The position numbers and the translations under genes are program-made. From assembly GCF_023016805.1 (NCBI RefSeq), contig NZ_JALKCH010000004.1, positions 1 through 64,000 of the forward strand: a DNA stretch of 64,000 nt, read 5' to 3'. The DNA comes from Ancylobacter crimeensis. GTDB lineage: Bacteria; Pseudomonadota; Alphaproteobacteria; Rhizobiales; Xanthobacteraceae. The notes beneath the pieces are model-generated. The model was not told the origin of the DNA and made no database searches. It saw only the letters and a program-made list of their open reading frames with translations. Positions 7,858 to 15,897 of this stretch are shown piece after piece (within the stretch, counting starts at the first letter, position 1; every line of letters begins with the position of its first letter).

Positions 7858-8262
7858 ATGACGAAGGGCATGCCTCCAGTGACCGATGTAACGGCCGATC
7901 CCTTCTGGGAGGGGGCACGCGCGGGACAACTGATGATCCAGGTCTGCCCGGTCACCGGTAAACATCAATGGTATCCGCGCGCCCATTCCATCTATGCCCC
8001 CCGGCGCTTCGCCGGAATGGGTCGAGGCGAGCGGGCACGGCACCATCTTTTCGTTCACCACCATCCGGCGCGGCACAAGTGCGTTCGAGACGCCCTATAC
8101 CTGCGCTCTGGTGATGCTGGACGAGGGAGTGCTCGTCCTCTCGCGACTAGAGACGGAGCCGGGTACCGATATCCGGGGGGAATGCCGGTCGAGGTCTTTT
8201 TCGGCACCGTCGCGGGAACGCCGGATCTGCCGCTGTTCCGTATCAAGGGGGAACGTCCATGA
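7858..8262 (+). pseudogene. DUF35 OB-fold acyl-CoA-associated protein, two frameshifts
   Basis: Starts at ATG 7858 (MTKGMPPVTDVTADPFWEGA) with the N-terminal helix and the zinc-ribbon-like region (QVCPVTGKHQWYPRAHSIYA) of DUF35/ChsH2-type proteins. Only one Cys remains, so the ribbon is probably degenerate. At a 6-C run (7997-8002) the reading frame must drop one C to continue SPEWVEASGHGTIFSFTTIRR. At a 6-G run (8175-8180) one G must be added to reach the end GMPVEVFFGTVAGTP. With both corrections the protein is full length, about 135 residues. DUF35 proteins form complexes with thiolase-like partners, which fits the upstream gene. It overlaps the MaoC gene by ATGA. Confidence 0.8.
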
Positions 8263-8711
8263 GCGTTGCCTTCGCCGCCATCGAGGTCGGCCAGCAGCTG
8301 AAATCGGCCCGCGTGACCATTACCGAGGCGCATATCGTTCAGTTCGCCGGGCTGACCGGTGATTTCAACCCGCTGCACATGGACGCTGAATTCGCCGCGG
8401 CGCACGGCTTTGGCAAGCGCGTCGCCCACGGCATGCTCGGCCACGCGTTGAGCACGGGCCTGCGCTCGCTCATCGACGATTGGGCGATCGAGGCATTCCT
8501 GGAAACCCGGCGGCGCTTTGTGGCCCCCATTTTCGCCGGCGATACGCTGCACTACGAGGCGAATGTGCTGGAGACGCGCGCCAGCCGATCGCGACCGGGG
8601 ACCGGAATCGTTCGCGTCGCCCTGTCGCTCAAGAATCAGAACGGGGAACCGCTTCAGGAAGGCGAAGACGTCTTCCTCATCGGGCCCGGCGAGCAGGAGA
8701 AAGCTTCGTGA
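8259..8711 (+). CDS. MaoC-family (R)-specific enoyl-CoA hydratase-like protein
   Basis: 150-residue single hot-dog-fold protein, intact. It carries the hydratase-2 signature region with the catalytic Asp and His (TGDFNPLHMDAEFAA, about residues 35-49), followed by RVAHGMLGHAL. This chemistry adds water across 2-enoyl-CoA, or removes it. It overlaps both neighbours by 4 bases (ATGA upstream, GTGA downstream), so the set is translationally coupled. It is the only undamaged member of the four-gene block, which argues that the frameshifts of its neighbours are either recent or artefactual. Confidence 0.88.
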   Translation: MSVAFAAIEVGQQLKSARVTITEAHIVQFAGLTGDFNPLHMDAEFAAAHGFGKRVAHGMLGHALSTGLRSLIDDWAIEAFLETRRRFVAPIFAGDTLHYEANVLETRASRSRPGTGIVRVALSLKNQNGEPLQEGEDVFLIGPGEQEKAS

Positions 8712-9452
8712 CATCGCCGTGCCTTAAAGGACATGTCGCGCTGGTGACCGGCGGCGCCGGGGGTATCGGCAGCGCGATCTGCGAACGCTTCGCCGCCGAA
8801 GGCGCGCGGGTCGTCGTGGCAGATCTTGTGCTCGATCAGGCTGTCGCCCGGGCCGAGCATCTGACGGCTAAAGGGCATGAGGCCTGCGCGCTGGCGCTGG
8901 ACGTGGCCAGCCGCGCGAGCTGGGAAAGCGCTGTAGCGGCGCTGCCGCCGAAATTCGCCGGCGTCGATGTCGTTGCGAACGTCGCCGGCATCGTGCGGGA
9001 TCGCTCGCTGCCGAAGATGACCGACGAGGAATGGACCCAGGTCATCGACATCAGCCTGCGCGGCACCTGGCTCGGCTGCCAGGTCGCTTTCTCGCTTGTC
9101 GGCAAGAGGGGCTGGGGACGCATCATCAACACCGCCTCGACCGCCATGTTCGGTGCGTTCGGCCAATCCAACTACGCCGCCGCGAAAGCCGGCATCGTTG
9201 GCCTGACCCGGACCGTGGCGCTGGAAGGCGCGCGGCGCCAACGCCATTACCCCGGGCATCGTCGAAACCACGATCCTCAAGGGCGTGCCGCAGGAGCTGC
9301 GCGACAGCTGGATAGCAAAGATGCCGCTGGGCCGGACCGCGCGACCTTCCGAGATTGCGTCCGTCGCGGCCTTTCTCGCCTCCGATGACGCCAGCTACGT
9401 CACCGGGCAGGTGATCGTCGTCGATGGTGGCGCGACCACGGGAGACTACTGA
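8708..9452 (+). pseudogene. Short-chain dehydrogenase (FabG-like), internal deletion/frameshift
   Basis: Starts at GTG 8708 (coding TSPCLKGHVALVTGG). The Rossmann motif TGGAGGIGSAI, the NVAGIV motif and the active-site Ser, Tyr and Lys (NTAST; SNYAAAKAG) are all present, so this is a classical NAD(P)-dependent 3-hydroxyacyl-CoA or alcohol dehydrogenase. After LEGAR (about 9235) the frame is lost. The continuation ANAITPGIVETTILKG runs in another frame to the normal end VVDGGATTGDY at 9452. Relatives have about four residues between these blocks, so a loss of about 11 bases would explain the break. The C-terminal part as translated in the first frame is not homologous, hence probably non-functional. 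Confidence 0.82.
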
Positions 9453-9499
9453 CCGCCTTCCAGAGGCGCTTGGTTCATAAGAATGAGGGGAACCGACTG

Positions 9500-10531
9500 A
9501 TGGCAGCTTTTAGCAGACGACACGTGTTGATGGGTGGCGCCGCCGCCTTGGCCGCCTCGGCACTCCGGATCTCTCCCGTGAGCGCCGCGGACGATGCGCT
9601 GTACGCGGCCGCGAAAAAGGAGGGCGCCCTCAATCTGTACTGGGGTTCCTATGAGCAGAAGACCATCGAGGAGATCCGCGATGCCTTCAAGGCGAAGTAC
9701 CCCGGCATCGAGGTGAGCCTGCTGCGCCAGGCGTCGCAGACGATCTTCACGCGCCTGCGCCTTGAAATTCAGAATGACGCCGTGCAGTGCGACTCCATCG
9801 GCACGACGAACCTGCTGCATTACAAGGACCTGCAGAAGCTCGGCGCCATCCAGCCGTTCAAGCCCACCAATATCAACATGGTGCCGGAGGCGTTCCGTAA
9901 CATTGACCCTGAGAACACCTATCATGTCGGCGCCATCAGCCTGACCACGATCAATCAGTCCACCTCGGTTACCGCGCCGCCGGCCTCCTGGACGGCGCTG
10001 CTTGACGCGCCATGGGCGAACCAGATCACCACCGGCAGCCCGGCCTTCTCCGGCGATGTGGCGAGCTGGGTCGTCGCCATCCGCAAGAAGTACGGCGACG
10101 ACTTCCTCCGGGCCTTCGCCAAGCAAAAGCCGAAGGTCGGTCAATCCAATGTCGACACGGTGACCGACATTCTCTCGGGCGAGCGCAAGGTGGGTTCCGC
10201 CGCGCCGTTCAGCTACTCGCTGACCCAGCAGGCGGCGGGCAACCCGATCGGCGTCACGGTTCCCTCCGATGACGCGATCCTCAATCTGGGCCTTACTGCG
10301 GTTCCCACCAAGGCGCCGCACCCCAATGCCGGGAAGCTCTTCACCGACTTCCTGTATTCGGTGGAAGTGTCGAACATCCTCGCCAAGAATTTCTGGCCGA
10401 CCCTGCGCACCGATGTTCCCTGGGCCGAGGGGCGCACGCTCGAATCGATCAAATGGTACCGCAACCCGGTGGACAATCTGGCCGCCGAAGTGGCGGAAGG
10501 CATTGCCAAGTGGAAGGAAATCGTCGGCTGA
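9500..10531 (+). CDS. ABC-transporter extracellular substrate-binding protein
   Basis: 343-residue periplasmic binding protein of the type-2 (iron/spermidine/phosphonate-like) fold. The N-terminus has a Tat-like or Sec signal (SRRHVLMGGAAALAASAL) with a likely cleavage after VSA near residue 29. The mature part begins ADDALYAAAKKEGALNLYWG, a start typical of the FbpA/AfuA-related group. I chose ATG 9500 because AGGGG lies about 10 bases upstream; an upstream in-frame codon at 9470 has no such site. It is followed by a fused permease and an ATPase, completing an importer. The ligand is unknown; the surrounding acyl-CoA genes suggest an organic acid rather than iron, which is inference. Confidence 0.88.
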   Translation: MAAFSRRHVLMGGAAALAASALRISPVSAADDALYAAAKKEGALNLYWGSYEQKTIEEIRDAFKAKYPGIEVSLLRQASQTIFTRLRLEIQNDAVQCDSIGTTNLLHYKDLQKLGAIQPFKPTNINMVPEAFRNIDPENTYHVGAISLTTINQSTSVTAPPASWTALLDAPWANQITTGSPAFSGDVASWVVAIRKKYGDDFLRAFAKQKPKVGQSNVDTVTDILSGERKVGSAAPFSYSLTQQAAGNPIGVTVPSDDAILNLGLTAVPTKAPHPNAGKLFTDFLYSVEVSNILAKNFWPTLRTDVPWAEGRTLESIKWYRNPVDNLAAEVAEGIAKWKEIVG

Positions 10532-10647
10532 CATCCGGCCGGTCGCGCCGGTCCGGTGCCCTTCATGTCGCCGGACCGGTATCCACCTCGGATTGGCTCA
10601 CGTCACGGCGGTACGCTGCCCTTTTTGATGAAACCGGAAATGTACCC

Positions 10648-12402
10648 ATGGCCTCATCACGCTCGGTGAGCGCGGCGCGCTCCGCCTCGGTCGGCTATCG
10701 ATGCCACCATGCGTTCCGGTTGATCGTGCTTGTCATCCTGCTTGCGGTGCTGGCGCTGCTGATCGTCCAGCCGCTCGGCTGGATCGTATTCAACAGTTTC
10801 CATGATGATGTCACTGGCCAATGGACCCTGCGCAACTATGTGCAGATCTTCACCCCCACATCGCTGTGGGCCCCGCTATTCAATTCGCTTGTTCTGGCAA
10901 CGGCGGTCGCCGTCATCTCGACGCTGCTGGGCGTACCGTTGGCATGGCTGGTCGCCCGCACCGATATGCCCATGCGCGGATTCGTCCGCCTCTTCACCAT
11001 GGCGGCCTTTGTCACCCCCTCCTTCATCGGCGCCCTTGGCTGGATTCTCCTCGCCGCACCCAATTCGGGCTGGCTCAATGTCGGCTGGCGGGCGCTGAGC
11101 GGTGCGGATTGGCCGCTGCTGAGCATCTACTCGATGATCGGCACCATTTTCGTCTGCTCGATCTATACCGTGCCCTACACCTTCACGCTGGTCTCCAGCG
11201 CGCTAGAGGAAATGCCGGTCGAACTCGAAGACGCGGCCACAACCCTGGGTTCCGGCGTCGTAAAGACCATGTTTTCGGTCACCATTCCGCTGGTCATGCC
11301 AGCCGTACTGGTGGGCTTTATCCTCTCCTTCATCCAGGGCATGACCCTGTTCGGCGTGCCGGCCTTCCTGCTGACGCCGAGCGGCACACTGGTGGTCACC
11401 ACCAAGCTGGCCGAGTTCTACCAGCTCTTCCCGCCCGCGCTTTACATGTCTGCCGCCTATTGCATGCCGCTGATCGCGATCACCGGCATGCTGTTCTACG
11501 CCAGGCGCTGCATTCTCGGCCGGCGGCAGTTCACCACCGTGGGCGGCAAGGGACGAGCCGGGCGGAAGATACGGCTGAAAGGCTGGCGTCTGCCGGCGCT
11601 CGCCTTTGCCCTGATCGTTCCGGTCACGGCGGTCGTGCTGCCCTATATCGCCATCGTGCTCGTATCGCTGAGCCGAGCATGGGGCCTTGGGCCCATCCCC
11701 TCCAATCTCACGCTGCATTGGTATCGCTGGGCGATCTTCGAAAATGCCGAAACCCAGCGCGCCATCGTCAACAGCCTGCTCTATGCCGGGGGCGCCGCCA
11801 GCTTCTGCATGATCATCGGCATTCTGGTCGCCTACATCGTCGAGCGGAAGCTCCTCCGCGGCGCTGGCCTGATCGCCGCACTCGTAACCATCCCGATCAT
11901 CATTCCCGGCATCGTGCTGTCGGTCGGTTTCTTCTCCGCCTATACGCGGCAGCCGCTGACCCTCTACGGCACGGCCACCATCATCATTGCGGCCTTCGTG
12001 GCGACGTTCCTGCCGATCGCCTATTCGCAGGCCGGGTCGATCCTCAAGGGCATAAGCCCCGATCTCGAACGCGCGGCGCGCAGCGTCGGCGCCACAGAGG
12101 CCCGCACCTTCGCCTCCATCACCGCGCCGCTGATGCGTGGCGGGCTCGTCGCGGGCTGGCTGCTGGTCTTCATCCCGATCATGCGGGAGTTGTCGGTGGC
12201 GATCTTCCTCGTCTCTCCCCGGACCAATGTCATGACGACCTTGATCTACAACTACAAGGACGGGGGCAATTATGAGGCCGTCTGCGCCGCCAGCGCCCTG
12301 CTCCTGTTTGCCACGCTCATCGTCGTCCTTCTCGCGCGTTTCGTCACCGAGGGCGCCGCCTATCGCCGCCGCAACGCGGCCAGCCTCGGAGCTGTCCCAT
12401 GA
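10648..12402 (+). CDS. ABC-transporter permease, fused two-domain (FbpB-like)
   Basis: 584-residue integral membrane protein with two permease modules in one chain, about 12 hydrophobic segments in all. Each module has an EAA-type loop that docks on the ATPase. The first is near residues 188-204 (EEMPVELEDAATTLGSG), the second near 468-485 (ISPDLERAARSVGATEA). Such fusions are typical of ferric-iron and related type-2 binding-protein importers. ATG 10648 was chosen because the upstream open frame lies within the binding-protein gene. It overlaps the ATPase gene by 4 bases. Like the rest of the ABC operon it is free of frameshifts, in contrast to the genes just upstream. Confidence 0.92.
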   Translation: MASSRSVSAARSASVGYRCHHAFRLIVLVILLAVLALLIVQPLGWIVFNSFHDDVTGQWTLRNYVQIFTPTSLWAPLFNSLVLATAVAVISTLLGVPLAWLVARTDMPMRGFVRLFTMAAFVTPSFIGALGWILLAAPNSGWLNVGWRALSGADWPLLSIYSMIGTIFVCSIYTVPYTFTLVSSALEEMPVELEDAATTLGSGVVKTMFSVTIPLVMPAVLVGFILSFIQGMTLFGVPAFLLTPSGTLVVTTKLAEFYQLFPPALYMSAAYCMPLIAITGMLFYARRCILGRRQFTTVGGKGRAGRKIRLKGWRLPALAFALIVPVTAVVLPYIAIVLVSLSRAWGLGPIPSNLTLHWYRWAIFENAETQRAIVNSLLYAGGAASFCMIIGILVAYIVERKLLRGAGLIAALVTIPIIIPGIVLSVGFFSAYTRQPLTLYGTATIIIAAFVATFLPIAYSQAGSILKGISPDLERAARSVGATEARTFASITAPLMRGGLVAGWLLVFIPIMRELSVAIFLVSPRTNVMTTLIYNYKDGGNYEAVCAASALLLFATLIVVLLARFVTEGAAYRRRNAASLGAVP

Positions 12403-13490
12403 GCGATATCGACATTCGCCAACTGTCCAAGTCTTACGGTGCCTACCAGGCCCTCAAGTCTATCGATCTGCATATTCCCGATGGCGCCCTGCTGGCACTG
12501 CTGGGGCCTTCGGGATGCGGCAAGTCGACGACACTGCAACTGCTGGCCGGCTTCGACACGCCGAGCGGCGGCGAGATCCGCGCCGGCGGGGAGCTCATCT
12601 CCAGCCCGCAGCGCGTTGTTCCCCCCGAGCGGCGGGGCATCTCGCTGGTTTTTCAGAACTACGCCGTCTGGCCGCACAAGACGGTCGCGGAGAATGTCGC
12701 CTTCGGGCTGCAACTGCGAAAGCTGGCGCGTGCCGAGCTTGAGGCGCGGCTCTCCCGGGCGCTAGAAGCCGTGCGTCTTACGCCGCTGCGCGATCGCTAT
12801 CCCTTTGAGCTTTCCGGCGGACAGCAGCAGCGCGTCGCGCTGGCGCGGGCGCTGGCCGTGGAGCCGCGAATCCTGCTGCTCGACGAGCCTTTGTCCAACC
12901 TCGACGCCCATTTGCGCGAGGAAATGCGCTTCGAAATCCGACGCGTGCACGACGAACTCGGCATCACAACGGTTTACGTCACCCATGACCAGGGCGAGGC
13001 TCTGGTCACGGCCGACGAGGTAGCAGTGATGAAGGGCGGCATCGTCCAGCAGCTGGGCTCGCCTGAGGACATTTTCGAACGGCCGAGCAATGCCTTTGTC
13101 GCCTCGTTCATCGGCAGCAACAACGAGATCCCGGGGCAACACGAAGCTCCGGGCCAGCTAAGGGTCGCGGACACGCTCCTTCACGCGCAGGATCGCAGTG
13201 GACTATCCGGCCCCGGCAGGAAGGCGGTGCTCTGCATCCGTCCCTCGCGCGTCAGGCTGGGTGAGGCCGGTGGGGCCACCAACAATCTGAACGGCGTGGT
13301 GCGTCGCTCGGCCTATCTTGGCGAGTATCGCGATGTGCTTGTCGAGATCGCGCCGAACACGACGCTGCGGGCTTTTGTCAGTCCGCATCTTCACTTTCAG
13401 CCGGGGGAGCCCGTCCTTGTGCATCTGCCCCCGGAGCACTGCCAGATCTTCGCGGCACCCGACGACGCACCGCGAGCTAGACCCCTTTAG
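12399..13490 (+). CDS. ABC-transporter ATP-binding protein (FbpC/PotA-like)
   Basis: 363-residue ATPase that powers the importer. Walker A is GPSGCGKST (36-44), the signature LSGGQQQRVALARAL begins near residue 138, Walker B is ILLLDEPLSNLDA and the switch His is in VTHDQGEAL. The C-terminal 110 residues form a TOBE-like regulatory domain, as in iron and polyamine transporters. The start ATG overlaps the permease stop by 4 bases. Ten bases separate it from the crotonase-fold gene, so the importer and catabolic genes are probably one transcript. Substrate specificity cannot be read from an ATPase. Confidence 0.94.
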   Translation: MSDIDIRQLSKSYGAYQALKSIDLHIPDGALLALLGPSGCGKSTTLQLLAGFDTPSGGEIRAGGELISSPQRVVPPERRGISLVFQNYAVWPHKTVAENVAFGLQLRKLARAELEARLSRALEAVRLTPLRDRYPFELSGGQQQRVALARALAVEPRILLLDEPLSNLDAHLREEMRFEIRRVHDELGITTVYVTHDQGEALVTADEVAVMKGGIVQQLGSPEDIFERPSNAFVASFIGSNNEIPGQHEAPGQLRVADTLLHAQDRSGLSGPGRKAVLCIRPSRVRLGEAGGATNNLNGVVRRSAYLGEYRDVLVEIAPNTTLRAFVSPHLHFQPGEPVLVHLPPEHCQIFAAPDDAPRARPL

Positions 13491-13499
13491 GACGTCCCG

Positions 13500-14303
13500 A
13501 TGACCTTTCAAGACATGGATACGCCCCATCTCGCCCGTCGGCGCGAAGGAGCCGTTGAATGGCTCGTCTTCGACCGGCCGCGCGTACGTAACGCGATGTC
13601 GGCGCGCATGGAGAATGAGCTCGTTGCCGCGCTCGCGGAGATCGCCGATGACGACACGGTCCGGGCCGTGGTGTTCACCGGCATGCGCGGCGAAAAACCG
13701 GCCTTCATGGCAGGTGCAGACATGGGCGCGCTGAGTCAGGCGGCGGATCCCGTGGCTGCCGTCGCACTGGAGCGCGAGGCGGAGCGCCTGATCGTGGCCA
13801 TCGAGCAGTTGCGGGTTCCCACCGTCGCTGCGATGGCCGGCGCCTGCGTCGGCCAGGGCGCGCTCATCGCCTCAGCCTGTGATGTACGGATCGCCGCATC
13901 GTCGCTGCGCTTCGGCTTCCCTATCGCACGCACCGTTGGCAACTGCCTCAGCCTTACCAATTATGCGCGCCTCATCGTCATGACCAGCACCGCCATGACC
14001 CGCGAGATGATCTTCAGCGCCAAACTGCTTGGCGCCGAGGACCTACTTGCGGTTCGCGCGATCCGCACGGTGGTGGGCGATGACGAGATCGACGCAAAGG
14101 CGCAAGAGGTCGCGGAGGCGCTGACTCAACTCGCGCCGCTCACGCTGTGGGCGACGCGGCAGGCGCTGCTGCGCCTGCGCGACCATGGCGTGCCCGCCGA
14201 TGCCGACGACGACCTGCTGGCCGCCTGCTACGGCTCGCAGGACATGCAGGAGGCGATCGCCGCCTTTCTGGGCAAGCGCACCCCGGTCTGGAAGGGCCGC
14301 TGA
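13500..14303 (+). CDS. Crotonase-fold protein (enoyl-CoA hydratase/isomerase family), atypical active site
   Basis: 267-residue crotonase-superfamily protein. The oxyanion-hole region is preserved (AFMAGADMGAL and GACVGQGAL). Both glutamates that act as acid/base in classical enoyl-CoA hydratase are replaced. The first would fall in GQGALIASACD, where Leu stands in the Glu position. The second would fall in FGFPIARTVG, where Ile replaces Glu. The protein probably binds an acyl-CoA and catalyses something other than simple hydration, such as isomerisation, hydrolysis or C-C cleavage. It is last in the ABC-transporter transcript and is followed by a good terminator. Confidence 0.85.
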   Translation: MTFQDMDTPHLARRREGAVEWLVFDRPRVRNAMSARMENELVAALAEIADDDTVRAVVFTGMRGEKPAFMAGADMGALSQAADPVAAVALEREAERLIVAIEQLRVPTVAAMAGACVGQGALIASACDVRIAASSLRFGFPIARTVGNCLSLTNYARLIVMTSTAMTREMIFSAKLLGAEDLLAVRAIRTVVGDDEIDAKAQEVAEALTQLAPLTLWATRQALLRLRDHGVPADADDDLLAACYGSQDMQEAIAAFLGKRTPVWKGR

Positions 14304-14310
14304 GCGCGCA

Positions 14311-14348
14311 GCGACCTACTACTTGGCCGCTAGGTTGCGGCGTTTTTT
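14311..14348 (+). terminator. Rho-independent terminator
   Basis: GCGACCTA (14311-14318) pairs with TAGGTTGC (14331-14338), with one G-U pair and a 12-base loop. GGCG and six T (14343-14348) follow. It ends the plus-strand catabolic/ABC transcript just before the convergent CoA-transferase gene. Confidence 0.75.
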
Positions 14349-14378
14349 AAGCAGGATGGCGAGCGCATCCCGCATCGC

Positions 14379-15593
14379 TCAGATTACCGCTTCGCCACGG
14401 AGAGTGTCGATCTCTTCCGGAGAAAAACCGAAATCGGCAAGGATTTCCTCGCTGTGCTCGCCCAGCGCCGGAGGCGCCTTCTCGTCGGGAAGCGGCGTGT
14501 GCGGCATCTGGATCGGCATGGAGACGAAGCGCAGCCCCGAGCCGGCGGGAACCTCCTTGACCATGTTGCGCGAGATTACCTGAGGATCTTGCAGCGCCTC
14601 GGGTACGGAATTGATGGCGCTGGCCGGCACGTCGGCCTCGTCGAGAATCGCCAGCCACTCGCCGCGGCCGCGTGCGCGGAACAGTTCGGCAAGGATCGGT
14701 TCAAGCTCGGCATGCCGGTCGGCGCGTACCGAACCGGTGGGGAAACGCGAATCGGCCAGAAGGTCCGGCCGCTCCAGCGCGCCGCAAAGCCGCTCCCACT
14801 GCTCGGCAGTGTCGACGCAGACCGCGATCGGCTCGTCGGCCGTCGCGAAGGCCTGAAACGGAGCAATGAGGGGATGACGGCTGCCCAGTCGCCGGGGCGT
14901 TTCGCCGGCATTCAGGAAGCGGGCGATCGCATTCTCCATCAGCGCCAACTGGCAGTCGAGCATTGCGACATCGACGAAGGTGCCGCGCCCGGTGCGCTCG
15001 CGCTGCTGCAGAGCGGAGAGCACGCCGATCGTGGCGAAGAGGCTGGAGCCGATGTCGCCGATGGAGGCGCCTACCCGTGCAGGGGGGCCCGCCTCTTCGC
15101 CGGTGATGCTCATCATGCCGGAAAGGGCCTGCGCGATGGCGTCGAAGGAGGGCTTGTGCCGATACGGCCCGGTCTGGCCGAAACCGGAGATCGACGCATA
15201 GACCAGCCGTGGGTTGAACGCCGCCACCGTCTCATAGCCAAAGCCGAGGCGGTCCATGACGCCGGCACGGTTGTTCTCGACGAACACATCGGCGCCCGCG
15301 AGCAGACGCGTCATCACCGCCTTGCCGCGAGGATGCTTGAGGTCGAGCGTGAGACTGCGCTTGTTGCGGTTCACGCTCATGAAATAGATGCTCTTCTCGT
15401 CCTTGAAGGGAGCGATGATGCGCGTGAAGTCACCCGCGCCCCGCCGCTCGATCTTGACCACGTCCGCGCCGAGAGCGCCCAGCAGCCATGTGCAATAGGG
15501 CCCGGCCAGCATGTGCGTGGCATCGATCACGCGAAGGCCGGACAGGGGACCGGACGCCCCTTTGTCTGCGGGAGACGTGGCGTCTGCGCTCAT
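14379..15593 (-). CDS. CaiB/BaiF family CoA-transferase (class III)
   Basis: 404-residue class III CoA-transferase, which moves CoA from a donor thioester to a carboxylic acid through an aspartyl-CoA intermediate. The start GLRVIDATHMLAGPYCTWLLG is the conserved nucleotide-binding region. GADVFVENNRAGVMDRLG follows, and the catalytic Asp lies in GTFVDVAMLDCQLALMEN. ATG 15593 is preceded by GAGGAG about 10 bases upstream; the upstream extension of 30 residues is Arg-rich and unlike the family. It is divergent from the acyl-CoA ligase and convergent with the crotonase gene. Two activating enzymes side by side imply that more than one acid is turned into a CoA ester in this module. Substrate unknown. 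Confidence 0.92.
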   Translation of the reverse strand: MSADATSPADKGASGPLSGLRVIDATHMLAGPYCTWLLGALGADVVKIERRGAGDFTRIIAPFKDEKSIYFMSVNRNKRSLTLDLKHPRGKAVMTRLLAGADVFVENNRAGVMDRLGFGYETVAAFNPRLVYASISGFGQTGPYRHKPSFDAIAQALSGMMSITGEEAGPPARVGASIGDIGSSLFATIGVLSALQQRERTGRGTFVDVAMLDCQLALMENAIARFLNAGETPRRLGSRHPLIAPFQAFATADEPIAVCVDTAEQWERLCGALERPDLLADSRFPTGSVRADRHAELEPILAELFRARGRGEWLAILDEADVPASAINSVPEALQDPQVISRNMVKEVPAGSGLRFVSMPIQMPHTPLPDEKAPPALGEHSEEILADFGFSPEEIDTLRGEAVI

Positions 15594-15897
15594 GAAAGTA
15601 GGACTCCTCAGAACCGCCGCCGCGCGCTGTGCTGCGCGCGACGCTTGAAGCCCAACCTTCATCAAATGCCGATAGGGGGACAATCAGCTATTTCGCCCGC
15701 GTTGCGTGCATAAGATGCACCAGTGAGCAGGGTGGGCGCCGACGTCACGCCGGTGAACCATAAGTTGAGCATCACAACGGCATCCGCGAACGCGGAGCAT
15801 TTGTGCATTACGACAACCAATGGCGTAGACCGAAGCTGATGGTCGGTTGTGTCGGAGGCCGGTAATCTTGCCGCCTGCCTTCTGGATGTTGCGACCC
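15594..15897. promoter_or_regulatory. Divergent promoter region of the CoA-transferase and ligase genes
   Basis: No gene is seen. The region holds a perfect inverted repeat GTGCAT-AAG-ATGCAC (15706-15720) whose right half begins the 17-bp motif shared with the LysR/thiolase promoter. A looser pair, ACAACC near 15814 and GGTTGT near 15844, also occurs. Confidence 0.5.
15715..15731 (+). promoter_or_regulatory. Candidate operator motif, copy 2
   Basis: ATGCACCAGTGAGCAGG matches 6600-6616 at 15 of 17 bases. It sits 122 bases upstream of the CoA-transferase start and 167 upstream of the ligase start, and overlaps the palindrome GTGCAT-AAG-ATGCAC. Confidence 0.45.
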
